Below are positions 9,269 to 18,438 of a stretch of 64,000 nucleotides of DNA, in pieces. Positions within the stretch are counted from its first letter, which is position 1. Every line of letters begins with the position of its first letter. Under the pieces are notes generated by a model. It was not told the origin of the DNA and searched no databases. It saw only the letters and a program-made list of their open reading frames with translations. Position numbers and translations under genes: made by a program. The stretch comes from Fimenecus sp963624605 (GTDB lineage: Bacteria > Bacillota > Clostridia > Oscillospirales > Acutalibacteraceae), in contig CAVFQD010000003.1 in assembly GCA_963624605.1 (NCBI GenBank), forward strand, positions 1 to 64,000, given 5' to 3'.

Positions 9269-10579
9269 CTATGCTTTTTGCCCGTTTACCGTGTCTGCAA
9301 GGTCGCGGTAAACCATATCCTTAATTTCGGCGGAGGAATGGTTTTTACGACCGCACAAATATGCTTTTTTTGAATATTCTATGATAGCTTCGGGGAAATC
9401 TATATATCTGCGAAGCTTCGGAAGAACACTGCTCTTGTCGGTTGCAACTATCGCACTGCCGTTTTTAATAAAGTAATCCACCGACGCCGCGCTCTCGGGT
9501 CCCACAACAAAAACAGCCCTTGCGTTTTTAAGGTAATCGACTATCTTTGTTGAAAAGGACTGGTGTACCGACATTGCGGATTTTAAGTCCAAGCCCTCGA
9601 CATGGACAAGGATATCGGCGTCCTTTTGTATTCTTTCCGCTTCGTCCGAGCTTACGCTTCCCTCAAAGAAAGCGTTACAGCCGTCGCTTATTCTGCTTAA
9701 CTGATTTTTTGTCAGAGGCGTTGCGGAATATATGTGAAGCTCTGCTCTTTTGCCCGATGAATTTATCGTTTTCAGCGCGTCGGTAATATATGAAAGCGAT
9801 TTCCATCTGCCGTTTCCGAGATTGCCCGTATAGACCAGCTTAATCGGATTGCCGACAGCCGTCTTGATTTCAGGCTCTGCGGAGAAGTCTGCGCGCTTTG
9901 TCAGCACCTTGCACTTCTTTTTGAATATCTTTTCATATTCTCTTTTTTGAATATCCGAAATGACATAGACAAATTCGCAGGACATAAACACCTTTTTAAC
10001 GTTTTTCCTCTTGTGAAGTCTGTCAAGCCAATAGAGCGGCGAGAGATTGAACTGCTTTAGGGTGTAGCAGTCGTCGGAAATGTAGCCTATCATCGGAGCG
10101 CCGGTATATTTTTTAATGAACAGCGCAATTTCGGAAATATAGTTTGAATAGTATATGGGCTGAAATATAATGTCGGGCTTAAAGCTGTCCAAAAACGCTT
10201 TAAGCTCCGGCGAGCACCATCTGCCTGCCTTCCACACGATGTCCCTTGCCCAAAACATAAGCATACCGCGCCTTTTACGGGCAAAATCAAACGCCGCACG
10301 CTCTCTGTCGCTGAGGCTTGACAGTTCGGACTCGCCGATGAAGATTTCTCTTCCCGACGGAACGGTTTTGTTGCAAAGATTGTTTATAAGAGATTTTTCG
10401 GTTATCTGAAAACACCTTTTTACAATGCCGTTATCGGGACTGCCGTATTTTACAAAAATATTTGCGATTTCCATGTCGGGAATACCGCTGAAAATATTTG
10501 AAAAGGAATTGCCGAAGCTGTTGTCGTCCCTCCACGGTGTGTTTGAAAGGATAAGCACTCTCATTTTCTTATAATCCAC
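9269..10579 (-). CDS. Putative GT-B glycosyltransferase
   Basis: This 436-residue protein opens with MRVLILSNTPW and has KLVYTGNLGNGRWKSL near residue 250 and DILVHVEGLDLKSAMSVHQSFSTKIVDYLKNARAVFVVGP near residue 330. These match the C-terminal nucleotide-sugar site of GT-B enzymes, although the family is more divergent than its neighbours. The AGAGGTGG sequence overlaps the stop of the upstream gene, so the true start may be the GTG at 10579 or the ATG five codons later. Sugar specificity is unknown. Membership in the polysaccharide operon supports a role in repeat-unit assembly. Confidence 0.7.
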   Translation of the reverse strand: MDYKKMRVLILSNTPWRDDNSFGNSFSNIFSGIPDMEIANIFVKYGSPDNGIVKRCFQITEKSLINNLCNKTVPSGREIFIGESELSSLSDRERAAFDFARKRRGMLMFWARDIVWKAGRWCSPELKAFLDSFKPDIIFQPIYYSNYISEIALFIKKYTGAPMIGYISDDCYTLKQFNLSPLYWLDRLHKRKNVKKVFMSCEFVYVISDIQKREYEKIFKKKCKVLTKRADFSAEPEIKTAVGNPIKLVYTGNLGNGRWKSLSYITDALKTINSSGKRAELHIYSATPLTKNQLSRISDGCNAFFEGSVSSDEAERIQKDADILVHVEGLDLKSAMSVHQSFSTKIVDYLKNARAVFVVGPESAASVDYFIKNGSAIVATDKSSVLPKLRRYIDFPEAIIEYSKKAYLCGRKNHSSAEIKDMVYRDLADTVNGQKA

Positions 10580-10581
10580 CT

Positions 10582-11619
10582 CTAAACGGTCATCTTTTTT
10601 GACGCAAAGTATGTTGCAAGACAGGTAAGTCCGTACATTTTCAGTTTAAGAAGCCAAAACGCCGTCCTCATAAACATCTGCTTGAATTTGCTTGGAAAAT
10701 AGGGTGTTCCCACACCGTTTCTCAAGGCGTTTTCCAAGCGTTCGTTTTTGAAAATCCGCTTACATTTACACACCCTTGCGGAATACGGTTCTGCGGTATT
10801 TCTCATCACTGAAACAGCGTAAACGATAACATTTTTGAAAAGCAAGGTTTCTCTTTTACCGTAAGTATCATTATACCTGTTCGTATCAAGCTGCTCCAAA
10901 AAGCTCTCAACCTTTTTATCCATTTCAAGAATTGTGTCAAAAAAACCTTCATGATACACCGCCGAAATGCTTCCCTCGCGTTTGAGATTGTACAAAGACG
11001 GCTTTTCGTAAATCGATATTTTCTGCGCCGCCGAAAGAAAATCCACATTAAAGAAAAAGTCCTCCGACACCCTGTTTTTCGGGTATAACAAGCCGTTTTC
11101 CTTTATCACATTCAGCGAATAAAGCACGGCGGTCGAGCGACTCGCCCTGCATTTGCCGATAAGCACGTTCAACGCAAATATCTTTGGGTCGGAGGAAAAC
11201 ATATCCTTCTCAAAATGAAAAACCTGTTCGGTCTTGCCCGTTTTTTCGTACACCTTATAATAGGTCATGGGGAAGACTGCATCACTCCCATCGTCAGCGG
11301 CAATTTTCACCATATCCGCAACGGCTTCCCTATCAAGGACATCGTCGGAATCGACAAACACAATGTATCTGCCGCCCGATGCGCCTATTCCTGTGTTTCT
11401 CGCCGAAGAAAGTCCGCCGTTTTCGTTGTGAATGACCGTAATTCTGCCGTCGGTCTTTCCGAGCTCGTCACAAAGAGCCGAGCTTGAGTCGGTCGAGCCG
11501 TCGTCAACCAGGATTATCTCAATGTTTTTATACGATTGTTCCGTAATTGAATTTACGCATTTAACAAGATATTTTTCAGTATTATTCACTGGGATAACCA
11601 CACTCACCAAAGGGTTCAC
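10582..11619 (-). CDS. Glycosyltransferase family 2
   Basis: This 345-residue GT-A enzyme begins PLVSVVIPVNNTEKYL, followed by IEIILVDDGSTDSS and YIVFVDSDDVLD, the acidic motifs that bind the metal and nucleotide sugar in family 2. The GTG start has an excellent GGGAGGTG ribosome-binding site five bases upstream. It is probably the third or fourth transferase acting on the repeat unit. The C-terminal ~60 residues are basic and hydrophobic and may associate with the membrane. Confidence 0.9.
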   Translation of the reverse strand: MNPLVSVVIPVNNTEKYLVKCVNSITEQSYKNIEIILVDDGSTDSSSALCDELGKTDGRITVIHNENGGLSSARNTGIGASGGRYIVFVDSDDVLDREAVADMVKIAADDGSDAVFPMTYYKVYEKTGKTEQVFHFEKDMFSSDPKIFALNVLIGKCRASRSTAVLYSLNVIKENGLLYPKNRVSEDFFFNVDFLSAAQKISIYEKPSLYNLKREGSISAVYHEGFFDTILEMDKKVESFLEQLDTNRYNDTYGKRETLLFKNVIVYAVSVMRNTAEPYSARVCKCKRIFKNERLENALRNGVGTPYFPSKFKQMFMRTAFWLLKLKMYGLTCLATYFASKKMTV

Positions 11620-11662
11620 AACAGCACCTCCCGACTCAGATAAATTTAATGCCTTAAAAGAA

Positions 11663-12637
11663 TTATAGGTTTTCCTTATACCATTCTATCGCAAGCTTAA
11701 TTCCGTCTTGAAAGCTGTAGTCGGGATCGTAACCGAGCAGCTTTTTCGCCTTTGAAATATCGGCGTTGGAGTGTTTTATATCGCCCTTTCTGTCAGGTCC
11801 GAAGTTTGGCTCAACATCAATTCCGAGCGCCTTTGTAAGTCCGTAATAAATGTCGATAAGATACTCTCTGCCGCCGTAGGCTATGTTAAACGCCTCGCCT
11901 GCCGCCTCGTGGGAAGCAAGACACGCCTTCAAATTAGCCTCGATAACATTGTCGATATAGGTAAAGTCTCTGCTCTGCTTGCCGTCGCCGTTTATGGTCG
12001 GCACTTCGCCGTGCATAAGCTGTTTTAAGAATTTCGGAATAACCGCCGCATATGCTCCGTCCGGGTCCTGGCGCCTGCCGAATACATTAAAGTATCTCAT
12101 ACCGTAGGTGTCAAGCCCATAGTGCATTGTGTAAAGCTTTGCCCATTCCTCGTCGCAGCGCTTTGTAAGAGCATACGGAGAGAGCAAATTGCCCTCCCTG
12201 CCCTCTGTTTTGGGCAAATTAGGCTCGTCGCCGTAAACGGATGACGAAGAGGCGTAAACGAACTTTTTAACGCCGTTCTGCCTTGCCGCCTCAAGCATAT
12301 TGAGCGTGCCCTCAATATTGTTTTTGCAGTAGAAAATAGGCATTTCAAGGCTTCTCGGAACGCTTCCCCAAGCAGCCTGATTGAGAACGAAATCCACGCC
12401 CTTGCAAGCCTTCATACAGGTGTCGAGGTCCTTTATATCGCCCTTTATAAACTCATAGTCAGGATTGTCAAGGAACATATCTACATTCTTTTGCTTACCC
12501 GTTGAAAGGTCGTCGAGAGCTCTGACCCTATAACCCATATTGAGTATAGCCTCACAAAGATTTGAGCCGACAAAGCCTGCCGCACCCGTTACAAGGAACA
12601 GCGTATCCGATGGAAATTTCAAATTTTTATATCCCAT
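11663..12637 (-). CDS. UDP-N-acetylglucosamine(uronic acid) 4-epimerase, WbpP/TviC-like
   Basis: The 324-residue extended SDR has TGAAGFVGSN at residue 18, a DDLSTGK NAD-ribose segment, SSSSVYGDEP and the catalytic SPYALTKR (YxxxK). This resembles the Gne/WbpP/TviC (VipB) group, which interconverts UDP-GlcNAc and UDP-GalNAc or their uronic acids. The dehydrogenase two genes upstream resembles TviB/WbpA-like enzymes, so together they could supply UDP-GalNAcA. That pairing is inference. GGAGA lies eight bases before the ATG. UDP-glucose 4-epimerase is the main alternative. Confidence 0.85.
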   Translation of the reverse strand: MGYKNLKFPSDTLFLVTGAAGFVGSNLCEAILNMGYRVRALDDLSTGKQKNVDMFLDNPDYEFIKGDIKDLDTCMKACKGVDFVLNQAAWGSVPRSLEMPIFYCKNNIEGTLNMLEAARQNGVKKFVYASSSSVYGDEPNLPKTEGREGNLLSPYALTKRCDEEWAKLYTMHYGLDTYGMRYFNVFGRRQDPDGAYAAVIPKFLKQLMHGEVPTINGDGKQSRDFTYIDNVIEANLKACLASHEAAGEAFNIAYGGREYLIDIYYGLTKALGIDVEPNFGPDRKGDIKHSNADISKAKKLLGYDPDYSFQDGIKLAIEWYKENL

Positions 12638-12651
12638 TGTTTTTTCTCCGA

Positions 12652-14229
12652 TTAAAAAGGTAAAAATGAATTGACTGTGAAAATTATGTTGAGCAATCTT
12701 GCTCTTGTGTCTGTTTCCTTCATATTCACAACACGAATGTTCATATTATAAAGTTCGGAATTAAGTCGCTTTTTCAAATCAAGATGATGTTCATCCGAAA
12801 TTCTTTTTTCAAGCGGGACTCGGAACATCAAGTCAAGGAATTTACGATTGTTATATGCAAATGTAATATCAAAACAATATTTCATTTCGCTTATATTCAG
12901 ACCGCCCCAGCTGCCCCAAGTTACTTCATTGTAATGCATATCGGCAGGCGGATAGCATTCCGGAATTTTATCGTATTCGAATTCCTTGATATACTCCGCA
13001 AACACTCTGTCGATTTTATGCGCAAGGCGCCTGTTAAGAATGAATATCTTATACAGGTTTCTGAAAAGTTTAGGCGACAGCTTCGGCATTTTACTTCTGC
13101 CGTAATGTTTATACCAATAAGCCCTAATAGTTTCCGACACCCACGACTTTACTTCAACATCGCATCCGCAGTTTTCTTCAAGATAGAATCTTTTTCTTGA
13201 CTCATTGCTTTTTCTTTCAGCAATATATCCGCTGTTATGGCGCTGAATTTCAACCTTCAGCTCGTAATCTGAAATATCATCCGCCGAGTCCGGAATATTG
13301 TAGATATGGTGTTTTACGCCAAAAGCATTTGCGATTGTTTTTGCCGCCTCAACATCCGGCACTTCCTTCGGTGCCGAAAGATAGCTGAAGGTTTCAAACC
13401 TGTCATATATTCCGTTTGCCGCCGCAAATGTGGTGTTGCTGTCGATACCGCCTGTAAGAGATATCCACGGGTGTGCCCACTTTTTCGAGATAAGCTTCAT
13501 ATTCCGTTTAAGAATATCTGCCGCCTCATCTATTATCCTGTCATATTCTTTGCCGACGGCAACCTCAAAATCCTTGAGAGGCCAAAAGCGCTTGTGCGAG
13601 ATTTTATTGTTGTTATAAGAATACTCTATACTCGGTACTATTCGTTTTACTTCGGCAAAAGGAGTCATATCCGCAGGCAGATACGGTCCCATAACCCTGC
13701 CGTACCATTTATAGCCGACAAGCTCCTTAACAAACTCATCCATTTTAAGTGAACATATGTCTCCAATGAGTTGAGCGTGTGAGGAAAGATAAAAAATACC
13801 GTTAATTATACCGTAAGAAGCCGACTGCATACCAGAAGGGTCAACAGAAAACCTGAAATTTCCGTTTTCTATAACGCCCGTAACATAAACGCCGGTTATT
13901 TCGGATATTCTTTCATAATATCTATCGGTATCACCGTCTTTGAGGAAATCGGCAAGTATCTTTTCCTCGTCAATCTCGTCTAAAAACGGGTCGTAGCAGT
14001 GACCGAGCAAAAACATTGTCTTTTCGCCGTCACTTGCAAAATAAGCGGAAGTTTTATTATGGGTGTAAAAGAAATAGCCGTCTCTTTTCGTCTCTTTCCA
14101 ATTTCCGTAAAACGGAAAGACGTCAAGGTCTTCTATTTTTCTGTCCGACACCAAAAAGCCTCTTATAAAAAGGAATTGAGAAAGATCGGATCTTTTATCA
14201 AGTTCTTTTTTTAATATTAAAGTCTCCAA
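12652..14229 (-). CDS. Asparagine synthase-like protein lacking the N-terminal glutaminase cysteine
   Basis: This 525-residue protein has an asparagine-synthetase C-terminal domain from about residue 215, with the ATP-pyrophosphatase loop WISLTGGIDSNTTFAAA. The N-terminal ~200 residues resemble the Ntn-hydrolase glutaminase fold (VDPSGMQSASYGI) but have no cysteine at position 2 and begin with a TTG codon, so glutamine hydrolysis is not expected. In polysaccharide clusters such proteins (for example WbpS of Pseudomonas aeruginosa O6) are linked to amidation of uronic acids. It overlaps the 3' end of the upstream dehydrogenase gene by 13 bp, which suggests coupled expression. Its exact substrate is unknown. 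Confidence 0.8.
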   Translation of the reverse strand: METLILKKELDKRSDLSQFLFIRGFLVSDRKIEDLDVFPFYGNWKETKRDGYFFYTHNKTSAYFASDGEKTMFLLGHCYDPFLDEIDEEKILADFLKDGDTDRYYERISEITGVYVTGVIENGNFRFSVDPSGMQSASYGIINGIFYLSSHAQLIGDICSLKMDEFVKELVGYKWYGRVMGPYLPADMTPFAEVKRIVPSIEYSYNNNKISHKRFWPLKDFEVAVGKEYDRIIDEAADILKRNMKLISKKWAHPWISLTGGIDSNTTFAAANGIYDRFETFSYLSAPKEVPDVEAAKTIANAFGVKHHIYNIPDSADDISDYELKVEIQRHNSGYIAERKSNESRKRFYLEENCGCDVEVKSWVSETIRAYWYKHYGRSKMPKLSPKLFRNLYKIFILNRRLAHKIDRVFAEYIKEFEYDKIPECYPPADMHYNEVTWGSWGGLNISEMKYCFDITFAYNNRKFLDLMFRVPLEKRISDEHHLDLKKRLNSELYNMNIRVVNMKETDTRARLLNIIFTVNSFLPF

Positions 14230-15536
14230 TAGTTATAACCTGCACTTTCATATTCCTTGCGTGAAAGCAAGCCCTTTATATCAATAAGCACCTTTTTATG
14301 GTTTTCGCTGTGCTTGAACATCTTTTCAAAGTCGCTCATCGTAAACAACTTAAACTGTTCGTGTGCAACGGCAAGTATTACCGCATCGCAGTCCTTTATT
14401 TCACTCATATCGACAAACTCGATTCCGTAGAGGCGTTTAGCCTCGTCCGCATCCGCTTCGGGGTCGGCTATCTTTGCCGTAATACCGTACTCTTTAAGCT
14501 CGTTGTAAATGTCGATAATCTTTGAGTTCCTGGTGTCGGGGCAATTTTCCTTAAAGGTAAAGCCGAGGATTGCAATTTTTGCGTTCTTTATGGAAACGTC
14601 TGCCTTAATAAGATTTTTAACGGTATTTTCGGCAACGTACTTGCCCATATCGTCGTTTATTCTTCTGCCCGAGAGGATAATCTGGCTGTGATAGCCGAGC
14701 TCCTCCGCCTTGTATGTAAGATAGTACGGGTCAACGCCTATGCAGTGTCCGCCTACAAGACCCGGGTAGAATTTAAGGAAATTCCACTTTGTTCCCGCCG
14801 CTTCAAGGACGGACTTTGTGTCAATTCCCATCTTATTGAAGATGATTGAAAGCTCGTTCATAAAGGCAATGTTAATATCCCTCTGCGAGTTTTCAATGAC
14901 CTTTGCAGCTTCGGCAACCTTTATTGATTCTGCTCTGTGAACGCCCGCTTTTACAACAAGCTCGTAGACCTTGGCAACTGTATCGAGCGTTTCTTCGTCC
15001 ATACCGCTGACAATCTTCTTAATTGTTTCAAGACGGTGCACCTTGTCTCCGGGATTTATTCTTTCGGGAGAGTAGCCTATCTTGAAATCCGTTCCGCATT
15101 TAAGACCCGACTCTCTTTCGAGTATCGGCACGCAAATCTCCTCGGTTACACCGGGATAAACCGTGCTTTCAAACACAACCACCGAACCCTTTGTAAGGTT
15201 TCTGCCCAAAATCTCACTTGCTCCCTCAACAGGGGTCAGGTCAGGCGTATGGTCGTCATTTACCGGTGTGGGAACGGCTACAATATGGAATTTCGCCTCA
15301 CGCAGCTTGGTTTCGTCCGCAGTGAAATCAACCGTACAGCTTTTGATAGCCTCATCGCCGACCTCGTTTGTCGGGTCTTTTCCGCTTTTGTAAAGCTCGA
15401 TTTTCTTAGCATTCAAGTCGTAGCCGACAACCTTGACTTTTTTGGAAAATGCGACGGCAATCGGCATACCTACATAACCGAGTCCGACAAGCGAAATTTT
15501 CTCCTCACCGTTTACTATTTTTTCATAAAGCTCCAT
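14217..15536 (-). CDS. UDP-N-acetyl-hexosamine 6-dehydrogenase, TviB/WbpA/WecC family
   Basis: This 439-residue nucleotide-sugar dehydrogenase has an N-terminal NAD site (KISLVGLGYVGMP, residue 14), FESTVYPGVTEE, and the catalytic cysteine in GGHCIGVDPYYL near residue 260; the C-terminal domain contains ILGFTFKENCPDTRNS. It oxidises C6 of a UDP-sugar to the uronic acid in two NAD-dependent steps. The sequence is closer to the TviB (UDP-GlcNAc) type than to UDP-glucose dehydrogenase, but the substrate cannot be settled by eye. AGAGGTAA precedes the start. It is followed directly by the asparagine-synthase-like and epimerase genes. Confidence 0.88.
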   Translation of the reverse strand: MELYEKIVNGEEKISLVGLGYVGMPIAVAFSKKVKVVGYDLNAKKIELYKSGKDPTNEVGDEAIKSCTVDFTADETKLREAKFHIVAVPTPVNDDHTPDLTPVEGASEILGRNLTKGSVVVFESTVYPGVTEEICVPILERESGLKCGTDFKIGYSPERINPGDKVHRLETIKKIVSGMDEETLDTVAKVYELVVKAGVHRAESIKVAEAAKVIENSQRDINIAFMNELSIIFNKMGIDTKSVLEAAGTKWNFLKFYPGLVGGHCIGVDPYYLTYKAEELGYHSQIILSGRRINDDMGKYVAENTVKNLIKADVSIKNAKIAILGFTFKENCPDTRNSKIIDIYNELKEYGITAKIADPEADADEAKRLYGIEFVDMSEIKDCDAVILAVAHEQFKLFTMSDFEKMFKHSENHKKVLIDIKGLLSRKEYESAGYNYWRL

Positions 15537-15562
15537 ATATATTACCTCTCTGTATTAAATAC

Positions 15563-16663
15563 TCAGATATTACAAAATTTAATCATATCGGAATTGACCT
15601 TTCCGACTTCAAATTTTTCCTTACAGTATTCAAGGCTTTTTTCGCCCATCTCCGCAATCTTTTCGGGATGCTCGATAAACCAAATCATCTTTTCCGAAAG
15701 CGTCTTTGCGTCCTTAACCGGAACGAGAAAGCCGTTTACGCCGTCAATTACGGTTTCACGGCAACCGGGTGCGTCGGTGGTTATTATCGGACGGGCTGTT
15801 GCCATAGCCTCAAGTATCGTCCTCGGAGTTCCCTCCCTGTATGACGGAAGCACATAAACCGAGCACATTCCGTAATACGGCGGAACATTTTCTGTTTCTC
15901 CGAAATGCTCTATTATTCCGCTGTCAATGTACTTTTTAAGCTCCTCGGGTCCTATTGAGTCCTGTATTCCCTCGCACGCGCCCAAAAGCATAAACCGTGC
16001 ATCGGGATATTTTTCCTTAACCGTTTTTGCCGCTTCAAGGTACTCCCTGACACCTTTTGAATTCATAACTCTCGAGAGCATAAAGAAGGTTGTCTTTTCG
16101 GGATACGGCAACGGGTGAAAACGCTGTGTATTAACTCCCGAGCCCGCAACGAGCCTGCATTTTTCTTTCTTTACAAGCCCGAGCGAAACGAACTGCTCCA
16201 TATCGTCGGGATTCTGAAAAATTACGGTGTCCGCAAGCTTCAACGCCTTTTTGTAAAGCACCGACATAATTTTCCTTATCACCTTGGCTTTTTTGGTCTG
16301 CGATGTAAACGCATAGCCAAGACCCGTTATCATAGCCGTAACAGATTTTACGCCGGATTTTTTAGCCGCAATTGAGCCGTAAATTACCGGTTTAGATGTG
16401 TACGATAGTACCGCATCCGGTTTTTCGCTGTCGAACAAGGTTTTGAGAGCATGTTGGTATTCGATATCCTTCAACGGATTTACACCGTTTTTATTCATCG
16501 GTATTTCGACAAACCGTGCGCCGAGAGCCTCAATTTTTTCGACATTATCTCTGTTGGGACCCGTAACGATTACCTCGTAGCCCTTGGAGATAATCAGCTT
16601 AATCAATTCCCCTCTGAAATTGTACGCCGTTCTGTTTTTAGGCGAAACCAAAACAAATTTCAA
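15563..16663 (-). CDS. Glycosyltransferase family 4, CapM/PglA-like
   Basis: The 366-residue enzyme contains TGPNRDNVEKIEALGARF, DAVLSYTSKPVIYGS and ITGLGYAFTS in the N-terminal domain and PSYREGTPRTILEAMATARPIIT with TDAPGCRETV in the donor domain. That combination matches the CapM/PglA subgroup, which often adds the second sugar, an N-acetylhexosamine, to the undecaprenyl-linked primer. The start codon is a TTG ten bases after AAGGG. Its place as the first transferase after the initiating phosphotransferase agrees with an early step. Confidence 0.88.
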   Translation of the reverse strand: MKFVLVSPKNRTAYNFRGELIKLIISKGYEVIVTGPNRDNVEKIEALGARFVEIPMNKNGVNPLKDIEYQHALKTLFDSEKPDAVLSYTSKPVIYGSIAAKKSGVKSVTAMITGLGYAFTSQTKKAKVIRKIMSVLYKKALKLADTVIFQNPDDMEQFVSLGLVKKEKCRLVAGSGVNTQRFHPLPYPEKTTFFMLSRVMNSKGVREYLEAAKTVKEKYPDARFMLLGACEGIQDSIGPEELKKYIDSGIIEHFGETENVPPYYGMCSVYVLPSYREGTPRTILEAMATARPIITTDAPGCRETVIDGVNGFLVPVKDAKTLSEKMIWFIEHPEKIAEMGEKSLEYCKEKFEVGKVNSDMIKFCNI

Positions 16664-16669
16664 ATCAAA

Positions 16670-17578
16670 CTAACCCTTTCGCTGATTTTTCAAATTATCG
16701 TAAGCAAGTGCAAAAAGCCTTGCGTTGTTATTCTCCGATACAAACGAATTATGCGGAGTGATTATGACATTGCGCATATCCCAAAGCGGGCTTTTTCCGT
16801 CAAGCGGCTCCGTTTCAAAAACATCGAGAACAGCTCCCGATAATTTTCCGCTTTCAAGCGCCGATACAAGGTCGTTTTCGTTTACGACCGCTCCGCGCGA
16901 AATGTTGACAAGCACCGAGCCGTCCTTAAAGCGGGAAAACATCCCGCCGTTAAACAGACCCTTTGTTTTGTCGGTAAGCGGCATGGTGAGAATTACAATA
17001 TCCGTTTCGCCGAGTACCGACCCGATATTTGAGATGTGGCAAAATTCATCGTATATTTTATTACAGTGATTGAACACATCAACCGATATAATTTTTGTGC
17101 CGAAAGCCTTGAATCGTTTTGCACATTCCGTTCCGACGCTTCCGCAACCGACTATCGCAACCGTTTTGCCGCACAGCTCCGAAAGCTGCCTGTCCTTCTG
17201 CCAGAGATGCTGCTTTTGATTTTCATAAAACGAATTCAAGCGCTTATAAAGATTCAGCACGCCCGCAAGTGCAAATTCCGCCATCGGAACGGAATAAACT
17301 CCCCTTGCGTTGAAAAGGGCGATGTTCCTTTTTTTTATCTCTTCAATCGGCACTCTGTCAAGCCCCGCCGAGGTCAGCTGAATTTTTTTAAGCGACTTAA
17401 ATTCCGATATATCGTGATACAGGAAAAGTCCGTTACAGATTACGGCGTCCGCCTCGGAAAAGTTACATTCGGGCTTTCCCCTCTCGTCCTGCTGACGCAT
17501 AATCTCATACCCGAGTGACGAGAGCTTATCAAGTTGTTCGTCTGTGGCGTTAAATGCGCCGGTAACAAGCAGTTTCAT
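16670..17578 (-). CDS. D-isomer specific 2-hydroxyacid dehydrogenase family
   Basis: The 302-residue NAD-dependent enzyme has VGCGSVGTECAKRF near residue 145 and the catalytic set Arg in NISRGAVVNE, Glu in FETEPLDG and His in ITPHNSF. The family reduces 2-keto acids to D-2-hydroxy acids or the reverse (phosphoglycerate, lactate, hydroxyisocaproate and others). The gene lies 5 bp downstream of an HpcH/HpaI-type aldolase gene inside the capsule operon. The pair could make a small hydroxy acid for decoration or for an unusual sugar, which is inference. Plain 3-phosphoglycerate dehydrogenase (SerA) is less likely because no serine genes or ACT domain are present. Confidence 0.85.
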   Translation of the reverse strand: MKLLVTGAFNATDEQLDKLSSLGYEIMRQQDERGKPECNFSEADAVICNGLFLYHDISEFKSLKKIQLTSAGLDRVPIEEIKKRNIALFNARGVYSVPMAEFALAGVLNLYKRLNSFYENQKQHLWQKDRQLSELCGKTVAIVGCGSVGTECAKRFKAFGTKIISVDVFNHCNKIYDEFCHISNIGSVLGETDIVILTMPLTDKTKGLFNGGMFSRFKDGSVLVNISRGAVVNENDLVSALESGKLSGAVLDVFETEPLDGKSPLWDMRNVIITPHNSFVSENNNARLFALAYDNLKNQRKG

Positions 17579-17583
17579 ATATT

Positions 17584-18432
17584 TTACCTATCTTTTTTTG
17601 CATTTATTATATCGACAACCCTTTGAGTACACTCAACGGTTTTCTTTCTGTTTTCCTCAAACTGTTCGTCCGTCCAATTTTCAAGAATTTTTTCGTATTC
17701 CCTTATATCCCGAACGCCCGTTTGAAGCTTTTCGGCAACAGATTCAATGCTCGGCTCTTTAGACACATCGCAAAATGCGCGTGAAAGTATTACAGAGCTT
17801 GAACCGAGGCGGTAATGCTCGCCCAAAATACATTCCGCGGGCAGTGTTCCCGTTCCGACCCTCGCAACGCCGCCGAAGCCGTATTTTACACCTTTTTTTC
17901 TAAACTTTTTTGTAAGCTGTTCGACAGTGCCGTCCGCAAGCAATTGGAACATAAAGGTCATACCCTTGCTTAAATGCAAATCGTTAAGACCGATAAACAC
18001 CTCGTCAATTCCGCGAAGCTCCAGAACATCGTCTATTATCTCCTGCGCCTCGCTCGTCTCAAGCAACAAGCAGGTTTTCGCCCTGCCTGCGACCAGGTCT
18101 GTAAAAAGCTTTACCTCACGCACCGTCTTGAAATACGGGAGCATTATTATATCCGCACCCGCCTTGACTATCTCGTCAATTTCCCTTGCGGAGGAAAGAT
18201 AATCCTTTGTAGCGCCGTGAATTGGATTACACCTGACAAGCAGCTTTGACTTTGTCAGAACAGGACGCAGGGCTTTTATGTCCTCCGCCGTATGATGCGA
18301 CTGAACCGTATCAAGCCCGCCCTGCCGCAAATCCTTGCCTATGTATTCCATATCGACAAATATCCTGTCAACACCCGCACTCTGTGCAAGCGATGCGACA
18401 TCCGGTCTGTTTGTAATATACATAAGCTCCAT
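17584..18432 (-). CDS. HpcH/HpaI aldolase/citrate lyase family protein
   Basis: This 282-residue TIM-barrel protein has VDRIFVDMEYIGKD, VRCNPIHG, ADIIMLPYFKTVREV, LLLETSEA and DEVFIGLNDLHLS in the order found in HpcH/HpaI aldolases, which use a divalent metal and pyruvate or oxaloacetate enolate to make or split 2-keto acids. The Glu in LLLETSEA and the Asp in GLNDLHLS are candidate metal ligands. A gene of this class directly after the initiating sugar transferase is unusual. With the adjacent 2-hydroxyacid dehydrogenase it suggests a two-step route to a hydroxy-acid building block. Substrate unknown. Confidence 0.8.
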   Translation of the reverse strand: MELMYITNRPDVASLAQSAGVDRIFVDMEYIGKDLRQGGLDTVQSHHTAEDIKALRPVLTKSKLLVRCNPIHGATKDYLSSAREIDEIVKAGADIIMLPYFKTVREVKLFTDLVAGRAKTCLLLETSEAQEIIDDVLELRGIDEVFIGLNDLHLSKGMTFMFQLLADGTVEQLTKKFRKKGVKYGFGGVARVGTGTLPAECILGEHYRLGSSSVILSRAFCDVSKEPSIESVAEKLQTGVRDIREYEKILENWTDEQFEENRKKTVECTQRVVDIINAKKDR

Positions 18433-18438
18433 AGCAAA

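Noticed and set aside
14937..15857. 306-codon open frame on the plus strand
   Set aside because: Antisense to two well-supported genes (dehydrogenase and glycosyltransferase), with a composition typical of a reverse-strand shadow.
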